Of a stretch of 64,000 bases of DNA, positions 36,355 through 46,412 are shown piece by piece. The stretch is from Isoetes taiwanensis. Taxonomy: Eukaryota > Streptophyta > Lycopodiopsida > Isoetales > Isoetaceae. The stretch covers positions 11,118,128 through 11,182,127 of the forward strand of contig JAJEKV010000025.1 in the NCBI GenBank assembly GCA_021234155.1. The letters are read 5' to 3'. Under the pieces are notes generated by a model that saw only the letters and a list, made by a program, of their open reading frames with translations, was not told the origin of the DNA and searched no databases. Positions within the stretch are counted from its first letter, which is position 1, and each line of letters opens with the position of its first letter. The translations under genes and the position numbers were made by a program.

Positions 36355-36626
36355 AAAGGATTTTAAGTCCTTTTGAAGGTCAGGTCCCACGACCTAAAAT
36401 GATATAGTGCTGCTCATTTCATTCATCACTCTTCAGTAGGCTTCCAAACACCAAATCCAAAGACATTCATGCCATAACCGAGAGTAAAGTGGATCGGGAG
36501 TTGTAGGAGAAATGAGATGGTTTGATATTGATATTGATTTCACACGTGCTCAAAAGGATTTTAAGTCCTTTGGCAACTGTTACCCCGATTTGGAACAAGA
36601 AGACCTACATGGATTCTAAGTCCTTT
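36355..36626. repeat. Motif AAGGATTTTAAGTCCTT three times
   Basis: AAAGGATTTTAAGTCCTTT (36,355-36,373), the same at 36,553-36,571, and GGATTCTAAGTCCTTT (36,611-36,626). On the minus strand the core is AAGGACTTAAAATCCTT, which looks like a tRNA-Leu(UAA) anticodon arm (stem AAGGA/TCCTT, anticodon TAA). No complete tRNA fold was recognised around any copy. It may be organellar tRNA debris or simply a self-complementary repeat. Confidence 0.45.
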
Positions 36627-37421
36627 GCCAAGCAAGCTTTCAGAGTTCTCGAAAGCAACTTAGCCGACTTACAAAGACGGGTGAACCTATAGTTATAGCT
36701 ATAGCCAAACCTTTGTTTCTCTTCTGTTATATTATGTACAAATCGTGGCAATAAAAGCAATGCACCGCAATGCAATCCTTTGTATGTCCTCTCCCTCCTC
36801 CATGTCTCCCGAAATGTTTTAGTACATATGGCGTAAGATGATTTCACATATCGAGGTCGGGATGGGATTGGGTATTTTCACGCCTTCGGTCGCTTGTTGT
36901 GTTCAATGACTTACTATCCATTCTTATTCTTTTTGTTCGAGCATTAATTCCATTTCTTTGCCATCGATATGGATTGATATGCCAATAAAGGAATGAGGAT
37001 CTAACCAACTCGGATCTGGTTGTCCACCCAAGAGACATATGCATGCCATCCATGTTGGTTGTATGTAGACTCAAAGATCCGTGTTAGAATGGTCGGGCTA
37101 AGTAACATAATCGAATGTATTGGATTGCAAACCCTAGAAAGATGGTCTAATCGTTCTCACCTATAGAAAACATGTGTTGACCGGGCCTGAAGAAGCAAGA
37201 TCAGAAGGAGAGCGCAGACATACAAGCTGAATAGATACCCCAGATCACACGGAATGCATATATTGACTCGGGGGGTAGAGATGAATATAGTTAAGAAAAG
37301 TGAGTGAGTTAAGGCCGATACAAAAGTGAATGAACACAAGTTATGTCTTGGTATGAAGAGGGTTGGGTTCCAAAGCTTTAACCACGAAGAAGGAAGCTAT
37401 AAGTAATAACTATGAATCCCA

Positions 37422-37965
37422 TGGAGAGTTCGATCCTGGCTCAGGATGAATGATGACGGCATTCTTAATACATGCAAGTCGAATGGGAAGCATCTACGCT
37501 GGGTGTTTCTAGTGGCGATGGGTGAGTAACGCGTAAGAACTTGCTCTTGGGGGGGTGGGAAGGAAAAAACAACGGGAACGTCAAGCTAATACCCTATAGG
37601 TCAGGGAGCGAAGGAGGAAAACTGCCATGAGGGACTTGCATCTAATTAGCTGGTTGGTGAGGCAACGACTTACCAAAGCGATGATCGGTAGCTGGACTGA
37701 GAGGATGATCAGCCACACTGGGACATAGACACGACCGCGGTAAGACAGGGGATGCAAGCGCTATTTGGAATGCTTGGGCGTAACGGTGCAGAGGGTGGGC
37801 TTCAGAAGTCCGGCCACACAAATCTCAAGGCTCAATCTTGACGACGGTGGAAACTACCAAGCCGGAGTACCGGTAGGGGCAGAGGGAATTCCCAATGGGC
37901 CAAGGAATTGCATAGAGATCGAAGAACACCAACAAACCAAATATAGCTGGTTTTTCCCGAAATGA
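37422..37965 (+). pseudogene. rrn16: Plastid 16S rRNA gene fragment (nuclear copy)
   Basis: The start GGAGAGTTCGATCCTGGCTC is the plastid 16S 5' end, followed by ACATGCAAGTCG, GGGTGAGTAACGCGTAAGAAC, TAGCTGGTTGGTGAGGC, GAGAGGATGATCAGCCACAC and TGGGAC. Near 37,733-37,740 the sequence jumps from GACACG directly to CCGCGGTAAGACAG, so about 250 bp of the usual gene is missing. It then continues through GGATGCAAGCG, TTGGGCGTAA, GGTGGAAACTACCAAGC and GGTAGGGGCAGAGGGAATT to about 37,933. From 37,940, TAGCTGGTTTTTCCCGAAAT resembles large-subunit rRNA instead. Similarity to plastid rRNA by eye is about 80%, with many C-to-T type changes, so it is an old, non-functional insertion rather than assembly contamination. 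Confidence 0.88.
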
Positions 37966-38904
37966 AGTGCGCAACAAAAGCGTGGTGGTCGTAGAGACTG
38001 GAAATGATAATGTAATGGTCCTCCTTTTTTATTTGATTTGATTTAGTTTGAAGAATGGAATACATAATAAAGACTTTGGTTTATCTAAGCCTATGTCCTA
38101 ACAAGAATGTGGATAATGCGTGCACCAAGGCAAGATCTCTTATCTTTGATGTGGATAGACCGAAAGGAATGAAAGAGAACCGCCCACGACCGATAGGATG
38201 GCAAGGCGTGCTCGACAAATGGAAGGTCCTCGAGGTGCTAGAGCCATGGCCCTCGGAGGTGCCTTCTAATCCTTGCAAGGACAATGCATTTGAAGGCGGG
38301 GCATTTTCCAATCCCCTCCATGTCTTCGGGTCTGCTTCACCAAAATATTGAGAAGGCCTGGATGGATATGGCAAAGATACAAGTGAAGATGTCTCCGATG
38401 CGTGATGAGGATGATGCTAATGATGAATAAGATTCGATTTTAGAGGAAATGAAGGCGCGGCACCGGGTAACTCTTAACCCTACTTCAGGAATATCAAATA
38501 GCGTGTGGTGGACTTCTAACTTTGACAATTACAAAGAATGGGAATCCATTCTCTATAAGGAGTCCAAATCCGTAATATACAAAGAAATGTAATCAAGGGA
38601 ACGATGATGGATTTTGATAGAAACTAACATCTAAGAGTTGCCCATTGTATTGTTATATTCATTCAAAGAGCTGACCCAAAGAGTCATACATCTATCTCTA
38701 TATCTCAATGTAGCTTTCTCTATAGATAGTAGTCGCTATGCAAGTAGTCGGGCCAGGAGAAATACTATCCCCCACACCTCGATTTGATTTGGACGGGAGG
38801 AGCTAAGGGCTACCTTCCCAAACCTTTCGACTCGATTACGACATGAGTGGGCCATCTTAAAATGTGATGGAACACCAAACTAATGGGTGATTCCCGCCAA
38901 GTTT
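37966..38904. other. Debris block between two rRNA fossils
   Basis: About 0.9 kb linking the plastid 16S fragment and the mitochondrial SSU fragment. A 98-codon open frame at 38,055-38,351 (+) has no recognised domain. Likely organelle-derived filler, but nothing diagnostic was seen. Confidence 0.35.
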
Positions 38905-39755
38905 CAGTAATCCCATGGTGTGATCTGGCGGTGGTGCGTGAGGGCCCCTGGGATGCACTTTATACAAAAGGGGTATACCAAAGTGCAAGGGTGACCAAAA
39001 ATACCCCCAGATAACGGTTTTTGAAAGGCAAATTTGACCCCTCCATACAAAACTTACTCCAAGTAGTGGTCAAAACCCCTAACTCCTGGCCAGATACGCC
39101 CTGAAATGGGTCCAAAAACCCCCACAAGTCACTGGGGCACATTGTATGGCACCCAAAGTGAACCCCTTGCGGAGGGCCCAGAAATGCGTATTCACCGACA
39201 AGGCTTGCTGATCCACAATTACTAGTGATTCCAACTTCATGTTCTCGAGTTGCAAAGAACAATCCGGACTCTTCCGGCAATCTTTATGATTACATGCGCC
39301 TTGTAGCCTTGCTTCCTATTGTAATTGCCATTGTAGCATGTGTAGCCCGGCCTATAAGGGCCATGCGGACTTGATGTCATCCCCACTTCCTCTAATATAT
39401 CACGAGGCGGTCCTTTTGTGAGTGTAGAAGATAGCGACACAAAAGAAGGGTTGCGCCAAGCATGTGGACTTAACCAAATATCTCACAACACGAAGCCGAC
39501 GACGACCATGCAACAAGCGTAAGATTGACACAGCCCAGGACAAACTTGTTCGGATGCTAAGGGGTAAGGTTTTATCGTTGTATCAAATTAAACCACATGC
39601 TCTCATGGCATGCAGGCCCCCATCAATTTCTTTGAGTTTTAGTCTTGGCGACCATACTTCCTGCCCAAATGGCACGTTAGCTCAGCCCCTCCACAAACAA
39701 GCAAGGATGAACACTCATCGCTTATGGCATGGACTACCGGTTCCAAAGAGACGAG
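38905..39755 (-). pseudogene. rrn18: Mitochondrial-type SSU (18S) rRNA fragment, interrupted
   Basis: On the minus strand this is the 3' half of a bacterial-type SSU rRNA. Seen on the plus strand as complements: CCCATGGTGTGA (38,912), GCGTATTCACC (39,185), ATTACTAGTGATTCCAACTTC (about 39,219), CATTGTAGCATGTGTAGCC, GGGCCATGCGGACTTGATGTC, CATCCCCACTTCCTC, CTCACAACACGAAGCCGACG, ATCAAATTAAACCACATGCTC, CCCCCATCAATTTCTTTGAG and TGGACTACCGG. TTCATGTTCTCGAGTTGC and GGCCATGCGGACTTGA match plant mitochondrial better than plastid rRNA. An insert of about 230 bp splits it near 38,948-39,179. The missing 5' half and scattered changes make it a nuclear mitochondrial fossil. Compartment assignment is from recognised words, not an alignment. 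Confidence 0.82.
38948..39171. mobile_element. MITE-like insertion inside the SSU rRNA fossil
   Basis: The rRNA is interrupted here and resumes after a duplicated GAGGGCCC (38,940-38,947 and 39,172-39,179), an 8-bp direct repeat as made by hAT transposases. Ends are loosely inverted: GG.ATGCACTTT at the left, and the complement of AAAGTGAACCCC at the right. A hairpin GCACTTTATAC/GTATACCAAAGTGC lies at the left end. No coding capacity. The duplication may be longer than 8 bp because flanking bases are also similar. Confidence 0.5.
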
Positions 39756-41799
39756 AAGTGTCTTCATGGACTATATCATTCTCTAGATCCCGGAGATCCG
39801 GCGTTGTCAATTTTTAAGATTAAACGACAAAGATAAAGAGATATCTTCTCTCCTTCTATTTGTAGTCTCTATGGAGTGGAAGCACTTCCTTGGGATTGCT
39901 CAAATGTTTCCTAATAGTTTGGATGCACACTCGACCTCGAATCAAAGGGACACCCGGGTTTGAGCGGATCCATCTAATTGCTTTCCTCCCCATGCTTTTC
40001 GCACCTTAGCATCGAGAGACCAGAGCTACCTTCCGCTTTTGGCGTTCCTTAAGTATGTTCTCGTATTTTATCCCTAATATTAAGTATGAAGACATGATAA
40101 ACATGATGAAGCCGGGTCATCATACAACAAAAAAGGAAGGATGTCCATGAGGAGGAAAGAAGAAGGTAGCACCAAGAAGAAGGATCATTTGATTCATATC
40201 ACATTGTATTCTGCCTTGATCATGCGTGGGACAAATGAAATGAGGTGTGGAACAAATAGGCAAAGCATGTGAGCTTGTAGGGGAAGTCGCAATGAGTAGG
40301 GATCCCTTAGGGATTTTAATGTCACAAAACTCAAGAGTGCACGTAAAGGAGGAAGAAATACTCAAGGTACTCCAAATCAGTCTTGGATGGACAAAGTCTT
40401 TGTGAAGAAGGTTTCCAAAATAAAGGATGTACTTTTCTTTCCAGGAAGCCCTCCCAAGTCCATAAAAGATCTCGGGTCATGAGGGGAGGCCCTCGGAAGG
40501 AACTCCTCGATATGTCCGAATAACAAACCTCTTTGAGCAGGGGTATCTTAGAATATGATGTGCATAACCGATGCGGACTGCCGGTACTCAAAGTGGTCAC
40601 TTGGATTTGTTCAGGCATATAACCATAAACAATGAAAAGCTAGCCCATCTACCACAAAAGCGCTTGTGGAGCTGAAGTGCAGAATCAGTGGAGATTTGAA
40701 TATTCCCGGGACGGTTCCTAAATATACATGGTGAAGTCATATCGGTTCTCCGGTAGTTGCCATCCGCACTATTCCAAAGACGCCTTCATTGTTTGTAGTG
40801 GATCAAGTTGAACATGCCAAACAGAGATAGACTACTATATCTCAATGCTCTCTAATTGTCTCCAATATACCAATCAAGACTACATCACCATTGTGTTCCT
40901 ATCAGATCTAGCAAGACATCATTTTATAGATACTGGGAGCAGGTCAGAAAAGGGCACAGGTTGTTCCAGCATGGCAATGCACTGACTTTGAAACCTAGAG
41001 CAAACACTTTGAGGGCCCATCGCAGTCTTTGAGAGCTTTGTGAGATACATGTCCCTGAGTGTTGCCACAATATTACATCCAGAAAGAGTGCCTTAAAGAA
41101 GTCAACTCCATTTTAGAAACTACCGAGGTCGGCCTCTTTTCTCAATCATCTTTCAAAGAAAGTTATGGAAAACTCACTTCTGACGCAGTGTGTCTTGCAA
41201 CAAATGCCATTCTCAAAGTGCAACACTTGCATTCAAGTGAAGGATACACTTGCATCAACTCTAATAGAAAAAGAAAGGATGGCAATTAGGGAGCAATTGC
41301 GTATCACCAATTAGACCAAATATCATGTAGACAACCAGATCGGCAAGTGGAGAACATTTTTCAAATGCAGCCCGGCAGATTTTGTATATAGTTCATGATA
41401 AGATGGACCAACAGAAGACTTTCTTGCCAAAGCTAGATCCTTTGCCCAAGCTGCTTGTCAAAACGCTTTTCGTGATAAACGTAAGCTTGGCGGATGTCTT
41501 GACACATGGGCATGGAACCGCACCTTGGTCATTTCGTGTTTGATCTATGGAGGGATGATCCAATTTCCAGAAGTTCTATTTTCAAGTGCTTGAGAACACT
41601 AGAGAGAGGATCGATAGAAGGAAGGAGGTATTCTCCCTCAGCCCCCATTTTTGAGGCTTTGATGGATGATCAACCGCTTTGTTACCAAAGGCAAATAAAA
41701 GAGCTCATATCTAAGGTGTCGAAAGAAATAAGGAGGACTTGGGATGACTTCTCCATACTTGAGAAACAACTATCAGAGGAGCTATTGTCCAATTAGACA
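39756..41799. other. Debris block, unidentified; open frame at 41.5 kb
   Basis: No gene recognised. The plus-strand frame 41,506-41,796 (96 codons, starting MGMEPHLGHFVFDLW) has coding-like texture and ends where the rDNA fragment begins, but matches no family I know. Other frames (40,120-40,618, minus) are unremarkable. Confidence 0.35.
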
Positions 41800-42358
41800 A
41801 CTCTTGGAAAGAAAACAAGAATATCCACACGCCGGTGCTGCGGATTGGGCAAGTGTTCCCCCTCCTCCCGTGCCTCTCGGGCTCTAAAAATTGCATTGCG
41901 CTCGGGAACCTTATGTGTCTTGGATGGTGAGCGACTCTGGATTGGGGTGGCCTTCCCGGCCGCCCCGCACCGGATGGCGAAATGATGGATAGTACCACTC
42001 TCAGCAACGGATATCTTGGCTCTTGCCACGATGAAGAACGCAGCGAAATGCGATACGTGATGTGAATTGCAGAACTCCGTGAATCATTGAATCTTTGAAT
42101 GCAACTTGCGCCCGGGCTTGTCCGAGGGCATGTCCGGCCGAGCCGCCTAATCGCCCCTCTCGCCAGACCGGGCGCGAAAGCGCAAATTGGCCCGCCCATG
42201 GCAAGCACATGGGTCTACCGGAGTGTATAGGAGGACGCCGCGACTCTAAATGCGCCGCGCGGATTTGGCGGGTTGGTCGGGTTATCGCTTTGCTTCCCTG
42301 TGCGGCACGTCCCAGGGCGGTGCCCCCCACCGCCAAATATGTTGCTCTCGCCGCTTAA
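41800..42358 (+). pseudogene. Nuclear rDNA fragment: ITS1 (part), 5.8S, ITS2
   Basis: A piece of the 35S rDNA unit lying far from any array. It runs through probable ITS1, then 5.8S and a GC-rich ITS2, and stops near CGCCGCTTAAGG without entering 26S. No 18S 3' end is visible on the left. C-to-T type differences in the 5.8S show that it is a stray, decaying copy rather than a working unit. Confidence 0.85.
41994..42150 (+). rRNA. 5.8S rRNA pseudogene
   Basis: Contains ACTCTCAGCAACGGATATCT, GGCTCTTGCCACGATGAAG, ACGCAGCGAAATGCGATACG, GTGTGAATTGCAG ('GATGTGAATTGCAG' here), CCGTGAATCATTGAATC and AACTTGCGCCCGGGCTTG in order, the standard plant 5.8S landmarks. Differences from functional plant 5.8S include CATTGAATC for CATCGAATC and GAATGCAAC for GAACGCAAC, both CG-to-TG changes expected of methylated non-functional DNA. 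Length is about normal. Confidence 0.92.
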
Positions 42359-43438
42359 GGTGTCGGCTAGTTATACATGATGATATAGATATATTTTGGA
42401 ACTTTCTACCAAGCTCAAGAGAGAAAACGTGACTAGTCTCCCCTGAACTAATGGATGTGTTCAGATTGACACCAACCCAATGGCTTTCTTGATGGATAAG
42501 GTTGCGATTGAAAACGCTTGTCGAGGGATACTTACTAGATAGTATGGATCAATTGGCGTACGCACACAAAGCCACTTCGGTTCAAGTTTTACGCGAGGGA
42601 TGGAATACCGATCATGCAACATAAGTGGAGACCATGTGATAAGTTGTGGATGCATGTGCAAGGAATCGAATTGTGGCAAGGGGGGCTATGGGTGAAGTTC
42701 TTATTCCTAGAAAGGAGCCAAAACCACTTCCTCCTTTCAAGATTGTTAAAGACTCTAGCCAATTAGTGAAAGGCATCGAGGACTACATAACGCGACCGGA
42801 GGATATTCAAATGGAAAGCACACCTCGTCCCTCAAGAAAAATCACATAGACTCCCCTAATCAATTACTGGAGAAAGTTGTGACGCGGCTTAGAAACGTAA
42901 TGACCATGCGGTGAAGCTAAGAGACGGGTTCTTGCCGTGAGTCCAAATGGCAAGGTTCTCATAGAGCAAGCACATCAAAGGAAGTTGGCTTGGGTCCTAA
43001 CAATGGCTCCAAGTGGTTTGTAGGAAGCAAGGACTCGAAGCCGGAGTGGTTTGATCTTCCTGAGTAGGATCCTTTCGAGGACATCAAAGAAGGATTCTTT
43101 GTGCTAGCAAGGCCCCCAATTTATGAGGATCGGCCCAATATGGTTGGGGGTGGCATTCTATTATTAACAAGTTGGATGACTATTCACGGCCTCAAATATG
43201 TGAAGGGAATGATGAAAAAGCTCTCGTCGTAAAAAGATCACGATTCCCCGTTAACCCTATCTTTACCTATCCATTCGAAAGTGATTGGGCACCCATTACT
43301 ACGATGTTTAGATTGTAGTTTAACTCCCCACACCAAAAAGTCCTTGTAGATGGTTTTTGTAAAACCAAATAACAATCCATTGTCTTATCAAAAGAGCTAT
43401 TTCATGGCATTAATGCAGTTGCTATATTTATAGAGTGA
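42359..43438. other. Debris block with coding-like but unidentified frames
   Basis: 42,646-42,849 (+) encodes a short basic/proline-containing peptide (RKEPKPLPPFKIVKDSSQ). Near 43,010-43,190 another plus frame reads SKWFVGSKDSKPEWFDLP, then EGFFVLARPPIYEDRPN across a stop. The amino-acid texture is protein-like and the two may belong to one old gene or element, but I recognise no domain. Confidence 0.35.
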
Positions 43439-44972
43439 TGTGGTCGTGAGCCCCGCCAAGAACCCGATGAAAAAAGGTAGCCGAAAGAGAACCCCAAGGA
43501 ACTAAAACGAAAGATCAAACTTTATTGCATATTGCTATGGTTGGAAAAACCCCAACCGTGGTTACATATTTATAGTCCCCTGCCACGTCATCGCCATGTC
43601 ACTGCCACATCATCACACCCCTTCAATTTCGTATACCCTTTGAATTTCGTATTTGCCACCTAGGCGGATCGCCCTCGTGGCACCTACTGCATCATTACTG
43701 CATCACTGGGTCGCCATGTCATCAAATATGCCAACTGGACATGCCACGTCATCAATATTCTCTTCATTTTCCATAATGCCCCTCATAAGGTTCTTTTCTC
43801 CATAAGGGTTCTTGAGTTTCCCATTTGTGTAAACCCTCCTGTGCATGGTAAGGTTTTAAATTTAATATTAAAACCCCCATTTATATTTGGAACCCCAGTA
43901 TCCCCAAAATCACTTGGCTTTTCCGATTTCTTCTGTCCTGTATTGCTTAGAGCCGGTTCTCTTGAAGACTTCTTGTTGCCGCCCGATCCTACATGTGAAT
44001 CTAGCCAGAGCGCTTTGAGGCCTAATCATCAAACTTCACCTGTATGGAGACAGCTTCGGTAGAGAACTTCCTTAAGGCCTTGAATCCTCCTTTAGATCTG
44101 AGCTAAATCAGCCTGACCCTTAGAATCGCCTGCTCAGGCTCGATTTCTCTATCCGATATGTCTATAATAGTTTTTTTTTAGCAAGGCAACGCCGATTGAA
44201 GCACAAATCCAAATGATAACTTGAAGACGCTGAACTTGCCGCCGTGGGTTTTCTTCGCACCCGATTCTTCCTCGATCTTTTCATTTCCGTGCTATTTTTG
44301 AACGGCATCCCTTCTCTAGATTCGCCTAAAACCGGCCTCAGATAGGTCGTGATCTATTTCCCTTTTGTCAAGAACTTCGCCCAAGAAATTTTCCCATTTG
44401 TTAACAATTTTTTTGCGTGTTAACAATTTTGCTTACTTTTTTTTCTATGGTTCATAATCTCCTTATAACTCATGCTTTTTGTTTGTAAGAATAATTCCAT
44501 GGTCAATTCTTCCCCATGGTTCCTTTCATTTTGTTACCCTTGTATCTTCATCGATTTCCAAATCTCGTGACTCGACCCCTTTATCTTTGAGCCTTTTTTT
44601 TTGTCATCACGTCCTTTTCACCATAGATAATTCTTTTCTTCTATGGTTCTCTTCCGGTTCTTTTCCTTCAACTCTTGTGACTTGACCTCTTCTTTATTTG
44701 AGGCCTTTATTCTCGCCATGTTATTTCGATCTTTACCTCCATAGGTATTTTTCTTCTATGGGTTTCTTCTCACGACAACCCCATTTGCCATATCATTCCT
44801 TCCCATGTATTTCTCATGGGTAATTTCTTCTCGTAGCACCTTTCTCGTGCTACTTGCTTCCCTTTTCCATATTTGCTTAGCTTTCTTCACTAAGCTAGCA
44901 TGATTCCCTCGAAGCTATATTCTTATTAATATGCTTTTTATGCATTTTTTGCCCCATTTGGCGTATTTTACA
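43439..44972 (-). repeat. LTR copy 1 (3' LTR if minus-oriented)
   Basis: Collinear with 46,413-47,934 throughout: CGAAAGATCAAACTTTATTG, GGTTGGAAAAACCCCAACCG, ATGCCAACTGGACATGCCAC, TTTCTCCATAAGGGTTCTTG, CTTGAAGACTTCTTGTTG, TTATCTTTGAGCC and CTATATTCTTATTAAT occur in the same order. Runs from TGTGGTCG to TTTTACA; the ends have drifted from the TGTCG/CGACA seen in the other copy. Confidence 0.8.
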
Positions 44973-46412
44973 TTGGGAGGGAAAATGTTCCTCGTCCCCG
45001 GGAACTCAAGGTTTTAAAAACTTACCCCGATCCCATATCTTTGAGCCAAACGATGGCCATGTAGAAATCATCATTTTTCCATGAGTCTCATGCTTGTCCT
45101 TGTCGTTCAAGTGCACCTTGGCTTGTAGATCCTTACGCTCCATCCATTCCAAATCCTTATCCAGCCAATTTAAGTTCTTTTGATGCAACCCATGTAACCT
45201 TTAAACTTGGCTTCCAATAATATTAGCATCATTGGCTCACATTCCATTTTTGAACCGGAGGCATCTTCTCCTTGACTTCCTTGTCCAGACTTGTTGATGT
45301 CCCTCCAGCTCCCACCATCATAACAACCCCTTACACAACTTCTCCTTCATATTGGAATTAAATTTAAATTCCCATAGCCACTCCTTGAATATATCCAAAT
45401 ATTGAGAATCGACAGTCTTTTCATCCGTCCCTTGCAACTCCTTTCTTGTAGCTTCCACTTCAACAGATAACCCCACCATAACTCCCGACATGACTAGCTT
45501 TTGAATAGCATCTTGATCGCGTTTCGCCATCCTCTATTTCCTTCTTAATATGTTCATGTAGGCGTGTTAATTTGTTCTCTTTTTCAATCACATCCATTTC
45601 GTGATATGCTCCCTCTCCTTGGCAATCAACCGTATTGCTCACGTTAGCTTGATGTGGCTTTTTAACTAGCTTCTGGTCAATTAGTTGGTTCTTCATTAAT
45701 GCTGGATCAAGCACATGTTGAATGGGCGCCAAATGTTGAAAGTCTATTGTCTTTTCTTCTTCGACAATCTCAGGCCCCAAGTCTCCAATAGAACTTTCCT
45801 CAAGCACTTCTGAGGACGCATGTGTAACTTTATGATAACGACAAGTCAATAAGTCATCCTCTTCATCCAATACTTCTACTTCTTGCCATGTAAGAAAATG
45901 AGTTGTCGACACTCCACGCCCGTTTGAATCGCCACGCATTGGTGGTCAAGATAACTTTAATGATGCGCCCCATATACTTTATCGCTGCCGCTACTTGATG
46001 AAGATGATCCACAATCAAGCCCCCGTCCAATAAGAGAAAAGTAATCAATTTGTCCTCGTGGTGATAGTAATCTCGACTCGTGTTTTTCCTCTCTTCTTGA
46101 ACTTGTCAATTAAGGAAAAATCTTTCTTTTATCGACTTCTTTGGACACGCTTGTCCTCTTTTCATTTTACTTTTATTTTATTTTTGAAATGTAACTCCTT
46201 TTTTTTTAGCGCTACCTTCCGATAAGGTTCTCGTTTTTCTTTTGAACTGCTTTTTTTCATTGACATACAAACAACCGGCGGAGAGGGCCGCCCTTCTTTT
46301 CTCTTACCTCGGCTTTGGCCTCTTCTTCTACTCGTTTGTTGCCGGGCTTTCTAAACAGACATCTCCTTTCACGAGCACCACGATTGAGTTCCCGGCCAAT
46401 GCACCACAAATA
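44973..46412 (-). other. Internal region of the short LTR element
   Basis: The longest open stretch lies at about 45,460-45,939 on the minus strand. It encodes a Glu/Lys/His-rich, probably coiled-coil peptide (HFLTWQEVEVLDEEDD near its start). No zinc knuckle, protease, integrase or reverse transcriptase motif is visible. It could be a degenerate gag or captured host sequence; I cannot tell which. Confidence 0.4.

Larger units (their letters stand above)
34315..37421. other. Start of a 9-kb debris block, mostly unidentified
   Basis: Between the Helitron end and the plastid 16S fragment I see no intact gene. Open frames near 35,413-35,682 (-) and 35,578-35,814 (+) show no family. Base texture and the rRNA fossils further right suggest organelle-derived sequence, but apart from a possible ribosomal protein L2 scrap no organelle gene was identified here. 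Confidence 0.4.

Noticed and set aside
37422-39755. Functional organelle rRNA genes or assembly contamination
   Set aside because: Large internal gaps, truncation, an inserted element and dispersed substitutions show nuclear fossils rather than live organelle DNA.
44479-44685. Plus-strand open frames repeated at 44.5 and 47.5 kb
   Set aside because: They are matching positions of the two LTR copies, not a duplicated gene.
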